Part shown: piece after piece, positions 45,766 to 54,538 of the stretch
Numbering within the stretch: the stretch's first letter is position 1
Layout: each line of letters begins with the position of its first letter
Assembly (NCBI RefSeq): GCF_007997215.1
Contig: NZ_VORW01000009.1
Span: forward strand, 90,242 to 154,241
Length of the DNA stretch: 64,000 bases
Origin: Algoriphagus aquimarinus
GTDB lineage: Bacteria; Bacteroidota; Bacteroidia; Cytophagales; Cyclobacteriaceae
Reading direction: 5' to 3'
Notes under the pieces: generated by a model
What the model saw: only the letters and a program-made list of their open reading frames with translations
What the model was told of the DNA's origin: nothing
Databases searched by the model: none
Program-made: the position numbers and the translations under genes

Positions 45766-46326
45766 ATGAAGCTATATATCAAATACATGGTGAGTTTGCG
45801 ATGCAAAATGCTGGTAATGGAAGAGCTGAAAAAGCTTGGGCTTAATTATGTATTTGTAGATCTAGGAGTCGTGGAAATCCCGGTAAACATCACCCTCGAT
45901 CAAAGAAATCAGCTGAAGAAAAACCTGTTAAAATCGGGGTTAGAACTTCTGGATGACAAGAGAAGTATCATTATTGAGAAGATCAAAAATATCATCGTAG
46001 AGATGATTCACTACTCCGACGAGTTGCCCAAAGTGAATTACTCAGACTATATCAGTGAAAAGTTGGGTTATGATTATACCTATCTCGCTAATATGTTTTC
46101 GGAAGTAAAAGGAATTACTATCCAGCAGTTTATAATTATTCACAAAATAGAACGAGTCAAGGAGTTGTTGATCTATGATGAACTGACGTTGACGGAGATT
46201 TCCCACAGATTGCATTATAGTAGCGTAGCCCATTTGTCTAATCAATTCAAAAAAAATACAGGTTTAACCCCAACCTACTACAAGCAATTAAAAAACAAAC
46301 GAAAGCGAAGTTTGGAGGATTTATAA
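45766..46326 (+). CDS. AraC-family regulator with HMA-like N-terminal domain
   Basis: 186 residues. The N-terminal ~65 residues look like a small beta-alpha-beta heavy-metal-associated-type fold (IKYMVSLRCKMLVMEELKKLGLNYVFVDLGVVEI). The C-terminal AraC double helix-turn-helix is clear (LGYDYTYLANMFSEVKGITIQQFIIIHKIERVKELL, LTLTEISHRLHYSSVAHLSNQFKKNTGLTPTYYKQLK). The N-terminal ligand is unknown; one Cys remains in the metal-loop position, so metal binding is doubtful. The stress-like cluster starts about 290 bases downstream on the same strand. Confidence 0.82.
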   Translation: MKLYIKYMVSLRCKMLVMEELKKLGLNYVFVDLGVVEIPVNITLDQRNQLKKNLLKSGLELLDDKRSIIIEKIKNIIVEMIHYSDELPKVNYSDYISEKLGYDYTYLANMFSEVKGITIQQFIIIHKIERVKELLIYDELTLTEISHRLHYSSVAHLSNQFKKNTGLTPTYYKQLKNKRKRSLEDL

Positions 46327-46619
46327 CTTTCAACTGGATTTGTTTTTTTCTTTCTGTTAGCACTTTGGGATAAATTGGCAGAGTAGCATTGCCTACCCTT
46401 CCATTTGTTTTACAGACAGTTGACAATAGCTTTTACTATTCCTTATCAATGTGGGATATATGTAAGGTTGTAATGACACGATGTAACACATTAGGTCTTG
46501 AATAATGTGATCATTGTATAAATCAGACGATTGCCCTACAGAAAACTACCGGCATACGGTCATGAAACACGAAGTTATGGCTAGAGTACTGCTTGGATTT
46601 AATCATATAAAAATCTTCT
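46327..46619 (+). other. Intergenic region ahead of the stress-like cluster
   Basis: About 290 bases, A/T rich, with no supported gene. A short frame from the ATG near 46561 runs into the cupin start out of frame and has no family character. The cluster promoter should be here. Confidence 0.4.
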
Positions 46620-46970
46620 ATGGGAAATAAAGAATTTGAGAAATCAATGACCTATCGATTAGTCGATACGGTAGATTATGTACCTGGATCAGTAGTGATC
46701 AAATCCATCTTGACAAAGCAAACTGGAACTGTAACAGTGTCCTCATTTGATGCAGGAGAAACGATGCTGACCAAAACATCTCCATTCGATAACCTCATAC
46801 AGATAATAGATGGAGTAGCGGAGATCATTATCGAAGACACTTCAAGTATGGTTGAAGTTGGTCAATCAATTATTATCCCAGCACACACAAGGAACCGAAT
46901 AAAGGCAAATAGCCAGTTTAAAATGCTGTCTACTATAATCAAAAGTGGTTACGAGGATGTTAGTCTTTGA
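46620..46970 (+). CDS. Small single-domain cupin protein
   Basis: 116 residues, cupin_2 fold: VTVSSFDAGETMLTKTSPFDNLIQIIDGVAEIIIEDTSSMVEVGQSIIIPAHTRNRIKANSQF. The two cupin motifs lack the usual metal-binding His set (HxH...E is replaced by TSPFD), so it may not bind a metal in the standard way. First gene of a closely spaced set; role unknown. Confidence 0.8.
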   Translation: MGNKEFEKSMTYRLVDTVDYVPGSVVIKSILTKQTGTVTVSSFDAGETMLTKTSPFDNLIQIIDGVAEIIIEDTSSMVEVGQSIIIPAHTRNRIKANSQFKMLSTIIKSGYEDVSL

Positions 46971-46982
46971 AAACAAAAAAAA

Positions 46983-47195
46983 ATGATCAATGACCTAGAC
47001 ATCAAATTCAAAGTAGGCGATATCGTCTACGCAAAAGTAAACCCTGAAGTAAGGCTGCTTGTAAGGAAACATTATGCACATATCTATTATTGTAGATATG
47101 CCGATCTACCTATGAAAAAGGAATTGGCTCTTTTCGAAAGAGAAATTGTAGTTAATGAAAAGCAAGTAGTCAATAATAAATCAAAGCTTTATTAA
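46983..47195 (+). CDS. Conserved small hypothetical protein
   Basis: 70 residues starting 12 bases after the cupin gene. FKVGDIVYAKVNPEVRLLVRKHYAHIYYCRYADLPMKKELALFEREIV looks like a small SH3/beta-barrel domain of the DUF2158/YodC kind; related small proteins are common in Bacteroidota. Function unknown. The spacing argues for co-transcription. Confidence 0.65.
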   Translation: MINDLDIKFKVGDIVYAKVNPEVRLLVRKHYAHIYYCRYADLPMKKELALFEREIVVNEKQVVNNKSKLY

Positions 47196-47201
47196 GATAT
47201 T

Positions 47202-47264
47202 ATGAGTAATAATCTTGATAGCAAAAGAAAGCCTAAAGTTCAGATCCGAAAAAAAAATCAGTAA
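47202..47264 (+). CDS. Possible 20-residue basic micropeptide
   Basis: ATG 47202 to TAA 47264, 6 bases after the previous stop; the product begins MSNNLDSKRKPK and is strongly basic. Position in the operon fits, but length and lack of a clear ribosome-binding site leave it uncertain. It may be only a spacer. Confidence 0.25.
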   Translation: MSNNLDSKRKPKVQIRKKNQ

Positions 47265-47284
47265 TCCCATAATAAGGAACTAAT

Positions 47285-47470
47285 ATGACTATCACACGAA
47301 GCTGGCGAGAACAAAAAGTAATGCTGAAACTACGATTCTCCATTTTAGACGATGCAGATTTCGAGTTTGTAGAAGGACAAAGAGAAAGCATGATGGATAA
47401 GCTTTCTCAAAAGCTCAAAAAAACCAAGGAAGAGCTTCAGGCACTCTTTGCTGAACTGCAAACTTATTGA
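47285..47470 (+). CDS. CsbD-like general stress protein
   Basis: 61 residues. The pattern SWREQKVMLKLRFSILDDADFEFVEGQRESMMDKLSQKLKKTKEELQAL matches the Bacteroidota CsbD-like group, whose members run W.EQK..LK.KF..L.D.D..F.EGK...M..KL..KL.KTKEEL. A small helical protein, linked with general stress in other bacteria. Its place between the cupin genes and a desaturase suggests an envelope or cold/osmotic stress cluster (inference). Confidence 0.75.
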   Translation: MTITRSWREQKVMLKLRFSILDDADFEFVEGQRESMMDKLSQKLKKTKEELQALFAELQTY

Positions 47471-47516
47471 GGATAATCAATTATTAAAGCTTAAAAGGAA
47501 CAGAGAAATTATAACC

Positions 47517-48605
47517 ATGGCACAAATGAAAACTTTAAAATTCGATAAAACCGGAAGTCCTGAATTCTCCAAAATCCTGCGGCAAAGAGTAAATGAATAC
47601 TTCAAAAAAAATAACAAAAACATCTATGGGAATAGAAGCATGGTGATAAAGACCATTATTATGCTCTCTACTTTCTTTATTCCACTCATCTTTATCAGCA
47701 CTGGGTTAGTTTCCAGTCCGGCACTACTATTTGCCTTATACATCACCAGCGGGTTGGGAATGGCAGGAGTAGGTATGGGCGTGATGCATGATGCGATACA
47801 CGGCTCCTATTCTAAAAATAAGACAGTAAATAAGTATTTGGGATATACCATAAACCTAATTGGTGCGAATGCAAGTGTATGGAGAGTACAACATAATGTA
47901 CTCCATCACACCTACACCAATGTTGATGAAGGTGATGATGATATCAATGCACCTTTTTTCCTGCGTTTTTCTCCACACGCTAAACTCTATTGGATTCACC
48001 GCTTTCAATACCTGTACATATGGCTTTTCTATGGCCTTTCTACGATATCATGGATTACCATGAAGGATTTCGTGAGAGTGCATCGCTACCAAAAAATGGG
48101 CTTCTTTAACGAGGGACATGAATTCAGAAAAGAACTATTAAAAATCTTTAGCTGGAAGGTACTCTACTATTCCTATGCTTTAGTGTTACCCTTGATTATG
48201 GTTCCACTTCCCGCCTGGATCATCATTTTGGCCTTTTTGAGTATGCATTTTGTTACCGGAATTTGTATTAGTCTGGTTTTTCAGACTGCTCATATAGTCT
48301 CTGACGCATCATTTCCCACCCCCGATGAAGAGGGTGTCATTCCAAGCGACTGGTCTGCGCATCAGCTGGCTACTACAAGCAATTACTCCCCTAAAAGCAG
48401 GATATTTTCTTGGCTCATCGGAGGTCTTAACTTTCAGATAGAACATCATTTGTTCCCTAATATCTGTCACGTGCATTACAGAAAACTTTCTGGTATAGTC
48501 TCCGAAACAGCTAGAGAATTTAACATTCCCTATATGGTGAAGACATCCTTCCGGGTTGCTCTTTGGGATCATGTCAAAATGCTTCGTCAGTTGGGAAGAG
48601 CTTAG
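47517..48605 (+). CDS. Membrane fatty acid desaturase (acyl-lipid/acyl-CoA type)
   Basis: 362 residues from ATG 47517, chosen over an upstream in-frame start that overlaps the CsbD-like gene. Three histidine boxes: HDAIH (91-95), HNVLHH (126-131), QIEHH (307-311). The Gln in the last box is the mark of front-end-type desaturases, although no cytochrome b5 domain is present. Several TM helices. It introduces a double bond into membrane fatty acids, probably to adjust fluidity. Confidence 0.9.
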   Translation: MAQMKTLKFDKTGSPEFSKILRQRVNEYFKKNNKNIYGNRSMVIKTIIMLSTFFIPLIFISTGLVSSPALLFALYITSGLGMAGVGMGVMHDAIHGSYSKNKTVNKYLGYTINLIGANASVWRVQHNVLHHTYTNVDEGDDDINAPFFLRFSPHAKLYWIHRFQYLYIWLFYGLSTISWITMKDFVRVHRYQKMGFFNEGHEFRKELLKIFSWKVLYYSYALVLPLIMVPLPAWIIILAFLSMHFVTGICISLVFQTAHIVSDASFPTPDEEGVIPSDWSAHQLATTSNYSPKSRIFSWLIGGLNFQIEHHLFPNICHVHYRKLSGIVSETAREFNIPYMVKTSFRVALWDHVKMLRQLGRA

Positions 48606-48821
48606 TGGATATGCTACTTTAAAAACAATCATTTTCATTTCTAGGGTTACACTTAGTAAACATCAATGTGGGGTTTTAGATCAGGTGCTATTGGTAAAAC
48701 CGGTAGTTTTTTCACCTCTACCTGTGACGTTAGTGGCTTGAGCTTCATTATTTTTTGAACGAGTATATTCTCGTTATCTTACTTATCTCAAAATCTAGCA
48801 ATAACCCCAAACCCAGAAACC

Positions 48822-50366
48822 GTGAAAATTAAATTTTTTACTCTGATCCTTCTTGCCCTCAGTACACTGAACTCACAAGCACAAGAAGAATATAAACAGG
48901 GTCCGAACTCAGCAGTTTACGAGACTATTCCTAAAGGAACAATCACCAAACACTCTTGGGAAAGCTCTGTATTCCCAAACACTAAAAGAGATTATTACAT
49001 CTACGTTCCAGCTCAATACAACGCATCCAAACCATCAGCACTCATGGTTTTCCAGGATGGACATGCTTACGTGAATATTGAGGGTGATTTTAGAGTTCCC
49101 ACAGTTTTTGACAATCTCATAGCCCAAGGGAAAATGCCAGTAACGATCGGTCTCTTCATTGATCCGGGACATGGTAAAAATGAACCTGAAGCAGAAAGCC
49201 CTTGGCGTGCAAGCAACAGGAGTTTTGAGTATGACGAAGTATCTTCTACTTATAGTGATTTCCTCATTAACGAAATGATCCCGGAGCTGAAGAAAACTTA
49301 TAATATTTCTGATGACCTTAAGATGAGAGCTATAGCTGGTCTGTCATCTGGTGCCATTTCTGCTTTTAGCACAGCATGGTTTCATCCCGAAGCATTCCAA
49401 AAAGTACTGAGTCATTATGGGAGTTTTACAGACATCCGTGGTGGACATAACTACCCACCAATGATTCGTAAAGGAGAAAAGAAAGACATCAAAATCTTTA
49501 TGCAGGATGGGTCAACTGACTTAGACAATCAATACGGCAACTGGTGGCTTGCCAATCTCCAAATGGAGTCGGCCCTGAAATTCAAGGATTATGAATATGA
49601 ATTCGTAGGCGGAACTGGCGGACACAATGGCAAGCACGCAGGTTCTATTCTGCCCGAATCTCTGATGTGGCTTTGGAGCGATGTAGTACCTGAAAAAGTG
49701 GCTTCTCAAGTTTATTCCTACCCTTCTGCTAAGGCTGATACCTTACTCATGAAAGGTGAAACCATGCACCTGAATGACATGGAGTTTACGGTGAATTTCA
49801 TGAAAGCCGCAGCAAAGAGAACATTTTACAATGCGACCAAAGAACAGATTTTACTGATCAAAGAAGGGGAAGTAAAAGCTACCCTAAATGGAAAATCAAA
49901 AACTATAGGTGCAAACAGTGTCTTGGTTCTTATGCCTGGTGATAAAGCAGAATTGATCGGCTCAGCTGAGGGAACTGAGTACTATCAAATGGTTTATTCT
50001 TCGACGGACATGGATATGAAACGAGGGAAAGAAGCAGGATCGGAAATCTTGGATTACAATGATATCGAGTATAAAGAGCATGACCGTGGTGGAGTACGAA
50101 GCTATTTTCATCGGAAGACAGCCATGTGCCCCTATTATGAAATGCACATGACCAACCTGAACTCTGGAATAAAAAGCCATGAACCGCATACCCATGTCGC
50201 TACTGAAATAATCATTATGATAGAGGGAGAAACAGAGATGGAAATAGGTAATAAAAAATACCAAGGAAAAGCAGGAGATGTCTATTTTCTGCCCTCTTCC
50301 ATTCCGCATGCGATCCGAAACACAGGAAAAGAACAAACTCGGTATATGGCATTCCAATGGTATTAA
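48822..50366 (+). CDS. Secreted esterase fused to two cupin domains
   Basis: 514 residues, GTG start with a signal peptide ending near NSQA. Residues about 25-300 are an Esterase_D/enterochelin-esterase-type alpha/beta-hydrolase: nucleophile S175 in GLSSG, and the His in GGTGGHNGKHAG. They are followed by cupin 1 (about 315-385, LIKEGEVKATLNGKSKTIGANSVLVLMPG) and cupin 2 (about 430-510, SHEPHTHVATEIIIMIEGETEMEIGNKKYQGKAGDVYFLPSSIPHAIRNTG). Cupin 2 keeps an HxH and a C-terminal His that could bind metal. The esterase may remove acyl or feruloyl-type groups while the cupins bind or oxidise the product (inference). A sulfatase follows 111 bases on. Confidence 0.85.
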   Translation: MKIKFFTLILLALSTLNSQAQEEYKQGPNSAVYETIPKGTITKHSWESSVFPNTKRDYYIYVPAQYNASKPSALMVFQDGHAYVNIEGDFRVPTVFDNLIAQGKMPVTIGLFIDPGHGKNEPEAESPWRASNRSFEYDEVSSTYSDFLINEMIPELKKTYNISDDLKMRAIAGLSSGAISAFSTAWFHPEAFQKVLSHYGSFTDIRGGHNYPPMIRKGEKKDIKIFMQDGSTDLDNQYGNWWLANLQMESALKFKDYEYEFVGGTGGHNGKHAGSILPESLMWLWSDVVPEKVASQVYSYPSAKADTLLMKGETMHLNDMEFTVNFMKAAAKRTFYNATKEQILLIKEGEVKATLNGKSKTIGANSVLVLMPGDKAELIGSAEGTEYYQMVYSSTDMDMKRGKEAGSEILDYNDIEYKEHDRGGVRSYFHRKTAMCPYYEMHMTNLNSGIKSHEPHTHVATEIIIMIEGETEMEIGNKKYQGKAGDVYFLPSSIPHAIRNTGKEQTRYMAFQWY

Positions 50367-50477
50367 TTGGCTTTTTAAGATTTCCAGAATCCTTCCTAAT
50401 AAATCCCCTATCCATTAAAGGCTGAATTTGCATCACTTAGCGAAGAGGCCTATCTTATTTCCCTAAACCCTATAGCC

Positions 50478-51998
50478 ATGCCTGCTTTTTCAATCCTAGT
50501 GCTACTGCTCACACTTTTTTCAAACCCTCAAAAACCAGAAGTTCCTCAAGCAAAACAGCCCAATATTCTGTTTTTGATAGCCGATGACTGGTCCTTCCCG
50601 CATGCAGGAGTTAATGGAGATCCGGTGGTTCGCACCCCGACATTTGACCGCTTGGCTGCCGAAGGAGCCCTATTCACCAATGCTTATACCGCGTCACCTT
50701 CCTGTTCTCCTTCCCGTGCTGCTGTTCTATTAGGCAGGTATCCTCACCAGAATGAGGACGGAGGCAACCTCTGGTCAGAATTCCCAGCACAATACCCAAC
50801 TTACGTAAGCCTCTTGGAAGAAGATGGATATTTCACAGGATCAACTCGAAAAGGCTGGGGACCGGGTGACTATGAAGTAAGTGGCCTATCGCACAATCCA
50901 GCCGGCAAAACTTATCAAGACTTCAAGATATTTTTAGCGCAAAAGCCCAAGGACCAACCCTTCACTTTTTGGTTTGGAAGCACAGATCCACATCGCGAAT
51001 ATGTCCCTAATACAGGAATACAAACCGGAATGGCTTTGGAGGATGTGAAAGTTCCAGGCTTTTTCCCTGATGTCGAATGTGTCAGAAATGATATTCTAGA
51101 CTACTATTTTGAAATAGAAAGATTCGATAGAGAAAGTGGTCAACTGATCAAAATGCTGGAGGAAGCCGGCGAACTTGATAATACCATTATCGTAATGACG
51201 AGCGACAATGGCATGCCTTTTCCACGGGCAAAAGCAAATTTGTACGACTACGGCACACGGATGCCTCTTGTGATCAGATGGCCTGAGAAAGTAAAAGCTG
51301 GAACCGTCATCGATGACTTTGTGAATTTCATCGACTTTGCACCGAGCTTCGTAGAAGCAGCCGGACTAACAGCGGAGACAATGTCTGGACAATCACTGTG
51401 GCCACTTCTGGCAGGAGAAAAACAAAATCGAGATCAGGTTTATTTGGAACGAGAGCGCCATGCAAATGTGAGAAAAGGTAACCTCTCCTATCCTATGCGC
51501 GCCATCAGAGATCATCAATACCTATTTATCAGAAATATGATGCCTGAGCGAAATCCTGCCGGCGACGCCACTGTTCATCAGTCCGTAGGACAATATGGGG
51601 ACGTGGACAATTCAATTACCAAGTATCTGATCATGAGTTTGGAAGAAAAACCCAAAGCAGGAACACCTGATTACTTCAAATTGGCGTTTGACAAAAGACC
51701 CGAAGAGGAGCTTTACGATGTAATTAAAGACCCTTACCAATTGAATAATTTGGCGGATGAAAAATCCTATGCTACTGTCAAAGACCAAATGAGGAAAAAG
51801 CTTCAAAGCTGGATGAAAGAAACGGGAGACTTGAGAGCTAGCGATCCACGTTCTTTGTATTGGGATGAAGTCCGCTATACTCCGAATTATCAGATGAAAG
51901 ATTTTGATTTCCGGCAAGGAATAGAAGATTACCGGATTAAGCCACCATTTGGAAAATATGCAAAAGAAGGAATTCCTTGCCTAGAGATAAATCCATAA
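50478..51998 (+). CDS. Family S1 sulfatase (heparan N-sulfatase/arylsulfatase-like)
   Basis: 506 residues with an N-terminal signal-like hydrophobic stretch. Calcium-binding Asp pair at LFLIADDW; formylglycine site C76-S-P-S-R80; PFTFWFGSTDPHREY; MTSDNGMPFPRAKANLYDYGTRMPLVIRWP, the S1 core. It hydrolyses sulfate esters or sulfamates from sugars in the periplasm or outside the cell, after Cys76 is converted to formylglycine. No maturase (anSME) gene is in the window. Confidence 0.92.
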   Translation: MPAFSILVLLLTLFSNPQKPEVPQAKQPNILFLIADDWSFPHAGVNGDPVVRTPTFDRLAAEGALFTNAYTASPSCSPSRAAVLLGRYPHQNEDGGNLWSEFPAQYPTYVSLLEEDGYFTGSTRKGWGPGDYEVSGLSHNPAGKTYQDFKIFLAQKPKDQPFTFWFGSTDPHREYVPNTGIQTGMALEDVKVPGFFPDVECVRNDILDYYFEIERFDRESGQLIKMLEEAGELDNTIIVMTSDNGMPFPRAKANLYDYGTRMPLVIRWPEKVKAGTVIDDFVNFIDFAPSFVEAAGLTAETMSGQSLWPLLAGEKQNRDQVYLERERHANVRKGNLSYPMRAIRDHQYLFIRNMMPERNPAGDATVHQSVGQYGDVDNSITKYLIMSLEEKPKAGTPDYFKLAFDKRPEEELYDVIKDPYQLNNLADEKSYATVKDQMRKKLQSWMKETGDLRASDPRSLYWDEVRYTPNYQMKDFDFRQGIEDYRIKPPFGKYAKEGIPCLEINP

Positions 51999-52038
51999 TT
52001 AAGAACTTGCACAAGGTTAAAACTAAATTTAAAACCTC

Positions 52039-52060
52039 AGCGCGAGTCTTTTGCGCTTTT
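52039..52060 (+). terminator. Weak terminator after the sulfatase
   Basis: A 7-bp stem with one wobble (AGCGCGA / TTGCGCT, loop GTCTT) is followed by TTT. It lies about 40 bases after the sulfatase stop and just ahead of the SDR start. Confidence 0.5.
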
Positions 52061-52077
52061 CTATTAAACCCCAAACA

Positions 52078-52836
52078 ATGAGATTGCACCAAAAAACAGC
52101 CATCATAACTGGTGCTACCAGTGGCATGGGAAAAGCCATGGCAGAACGTTTTGTCAGCGAAGGAGCTTCCGTGATTTTGAGCGGCCGTGATGAGCTCCGA
52201 GGTAGGGAGCTAGAAAAAAATCTTACCCAGCTGGGCGGAAAGGCAGTTTTCATTGCCGGAGATATTTCTCAAATAGCTGTAAATGAAACGTTGGTTCGAG
52301 AGGCTATTCAAAATTTCGGGAAATTGGATATAGTCGTTACCAATGCTGGAAAGTTAGGATTGGGATCAGTGACGGATATTTCCTTTGAAGAATGGAATGA
52401 AACCATAAGCGCCAATCTGAACTCCGTGTTTTACCTGAGTAGGTTTGCGATTCCTGAAATGCAGAAAAATGGCAAGGGCGTCATCCTCGCAAACAGTTCG
52501 ATTGCAGCCTTTAAGAGTTTTCCCAATCATGCGGCCTATTGCGCTAGCAAAGCAGCCTTGGTTGCATTGGTGAAAGAGATGGCGTTAGATTATGGCCCTA
52601 CAATCCGTGTGAACACAATTTGCCCCGGTCCAGTCGATACTCCTTTGATTTGGGATTCAGCCAAAGCATTTGATGATCCTGACACCATCGTGCAGCAAAC
52701 AGCCAACAATACGCTGATGAAGCGACTTGGGAATCCCGAAGATATTGCTTCGCTGGCGTTGTTTCTCGTTTCCGATGAAGCATCATGGATTACAGGTTCT
52801 GCCTATACGATTGATGGTGGGATTTTGGTTAAATAA
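52078..52836 (+). CDS. SDR-family oxidoreductase
   Basis: 252 residues from ATG 52078, chosen so that MRLHQKTAIITG begins directly at the first Rossmann strand; an in-frame ATG at 52051 would add nine atypical residues. TGATSGMG motif, catalytic Ser in NSSIAAFKS, YCASK, and C-terminal ITGSAYTIDGG. Probably acts on a sugar or alcohol, with the substrate unknown. Neighbouring sulfatase and esterase genes suggest a glycan-derived substrate (inference). Confidence 0.9.
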   Translation: MRLHQKTAIITGATSGMGKAMAERFVSEGASVILSGRDELRGRELEKNLTQLGGKAVFIAGDISQIAVNETLVREAIQNFGKLDIVVTNAGKLGLGSVTDISFEEWNETISANLNSVFYLSRFAIPEMQKNGKGVILANSSIAAFKSFPNHAAYCASKAALVALVKEMALDYGPTIRVNTICPGPVDTPLIWDSAKAFDDPDTIVQQTANNTLMKRLGNPEDIASLALFLVSDEASWITGSAYTIDGGILVK

Positions 52837-53006
52837 GACCTAGAACTTTATGAATTATAGGCTGAAGCACGATCAGTCGCTTTGCAAGCATACCAGGAGG
52901 GAAAAACAATCATGTGATAGCTGCTCGAAACCGTTAAGTTCCGAGCAGTATCAATGTAAAACAGCGTTAGTTTTAATTGGTAATAATGTGAGGATACATG
53001 ATCCTA

Positions 53007-53101
53007 TTAATTTTTCAAAATGATTCGAAATCGCGCTTTTCCTGTATCTAAGTGTGCTAGTACCTCATTCATCTGAGACATTAAGAATTCTTCGGTGACC
53101 A
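53007..53101 (-). pseudogene. C-terminal remnant of a medium-chain (zinc-type) alcohol dehydrogenase
   Basis: The minus-strand frame ends with TAA at 53007-53009 and holds EEFLMSQMNEVLAHLDTGKARFRIILKN, the typical last helix and strand of MDR dehydrogenases. Directly upstream the frame is stopped, and the sequence belongs to an unrelated membrane-protein start (53081-53260). All the rest of the dehydrogenase is gone. Confidence 0.55.
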
Positions 53102-53260
53102 TTTAAAATCCCAATACCTTCCAAATACTTCTTGGTCGAGACTGAAATAGGGGAGTGCTTGAAACACAAATTTCCCAGCAAATCCGATCTGGAAAATCCA
53201 GCCCAATAAGTATAAATAGGAAATAGGACTGATGGGTTTTAGAATGTTTGCTTGCTTCAT
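53081..53260 (-). pseudogene. Truncated N-terminus of a DUF2306-like membrane protein
   Basis: ATG 53258-53260 opens a 59-residue frame (MKQANILKPISPISYLYLLG, then FVFQALPYFSLDQEVFGRYWDFKW). It looks like the first TM helix and the 'YFxRYW..KW' segment of DUF2306 proteins, then breaks into out-of-frame sequence ending at 53081. It starts 16 bases after the acyltransferase stop, so it was once part of that operon. It overlaps the dehydrogenase remnant: a deletion fused the front of one gene to the back of another. Confidence 0.55.
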
Positions 53261-53276
53261 TTCTGTAGGCTTATTT

Positions 53277-54485
53277 TTAAGTCAATGAGGTTGATACCTT
53301 CCTAGCTTCCTCAGTATGCCGGATATCTGCTACACTTCTCGTGTATTTACGACCATTGAGAAACTTCCCGATAAAGGTGCTTCGGACAAATAAATGATAG
53401 GTGCTAAAGCAGATGATTGAAGTCACTGATAGTACTGTCAAAAATTTCAGCATAGCTGGCACTTGCCACTCGAAAATAAGTGCTGGAATAAAAGCTGCAA
53501 TAGGCAAGTGAACGAGGTACACCCAATAAGATGCATCCGAGATATAGCGCATTCGAGCTGAATGCTTACTTCCGTAGCGGAGAAAAAGTCCCGTAAATCC
53601 AAAGATTAAGAGCCAAACGACCAATGACTTGACAAGGATCGTCATTTCAAAGCTATAGGATGGCACATTTAGTGCGTATCCGAAAAAGAGAACAATTCCC
53701 AATACGGTGCATACCCAATCCAAACGCTTCATGCTGTCCAAATGCTCTTTAGATTTAAACAAAACCCACCCTACAATAAAAAAGGTGAAATAGTAGAAGA
53801 AGGTGTTGAAATCAGGTATGAAAGAATTGGAGGTTTCCACTTGAGAAATCCCCATAATTAGGTAAACCAAGCCGGTGATCACCGCAAAAAAGAGTACTCT
53901 TAAAACTGGCTTTTGAATAATCCAGCTAAATGCTATAGAGATAGTATTCGCCAAGCTGGGAGTCTTCCTAATAGCAAAGGCGATCAGAGTTGAAACACCT
54001 AATATCAAAATAAGATAATATAGGAACCATAGGTGAAATGTGGTCTGAGGAATGAGAATCAGTGGAGTTCCTACGATAGCCATCGTCTCTGCCCAGGCAT
54101 TTGACTCACCAGCAAACACAAATCCTGTATAAGTAAAAGAGAAAAAAATTAGAGGCCAAAGCAAAATCACAAATACAATAAAAGGATACACGATTCGTGA
54201 AACTCTATTCTTAATCATAGCCAGTGGTTTTCTTTCATAAAACAACATGGCTCCAAAGAAACCAGAGACTACAAAAAATATTTGCATCCGGAAGGAATGG
54301 ATAAAAAACACAATAAGATCATTGATCATGCTATTGGAGCTTGGGTCTTTCAATCTCCATGCATCTCCATATTCATAGAGGCCATAAGTAATAGAAGAAT
54401 GAATTACTAAACCTAAGAGCATCATAATGGCTCTTAGGGAATCGAGAGAGTGTAAACGTTCGGTTTTTGGAAGGACTGTGTTCAT
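53277..54485 (-). CDS. Integral-membrane acyltransferase (Acyltransferase_3 family)
   Basis: 402 residues, about ten TM helices. N-terminal LHSLDSLRAIMMLLGLVIHSS with the family His, then FFIHSFRMQIFFVVSGFFGAM and the arginine-bearing NRVSRIVYPF. Similar to OpgC/OafA-type enzymes that acylate glucans or surface sugars using cytoplasmic acyl-CoA. Acceptor unknown. Start ATG 54483-54485. Part of the minus-strand group DUF418, Rid-like, acyltransferase. Confidence 0.85.
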   Translation of the reverse strand: MNTVLPKTERLHSLDSLRAIMMLLGLVIHSSITYGLYEYGDAWRLKDPSSNSMINDLIVFFIHSFRMQIFFVVSGFFGAMLFYERKPLAMIKNRVSRIVYPFIVFVILLWPLIFFSFTYTGFVFAGESNAWAETMAIVGTPLILIPQTTFHLWFLYYLILILGVSTLIAFAIRKTPSLANTISIAFSWIIQKPVLRVLFFAVITGLVYLIMGISQVETSNSFIPDFNTFFYYFTFFIVGWVLFKSKEHLDSMKRLDWVCTVLGIVLFFGYALNVPSYSFEMTILVKSLVVWLLIFGFTGLFLRYGSKHSARMRYISDASYWVYLVHLPIAAFIPALIFEWQVPAMLKFLTVLSVTSIICFSTYHLFVRSTFIGKFLNGRKYTRSVADIRHTEEARKVSTSLT

Positions 54486-54538
54486 CTTACCTATATATAA
54501 AAGTGTTTATTCAATTTTCTATGATTTTTAGGAATACA

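Noticed and set aside
42637..46326. Response regulator, kinase and AraC gene as one signalling operon
   Set aside because: The first two are 8 bases apart, but the AraC gene follows a 240-base gap and is closer in context to the downstream stress-like cluster.
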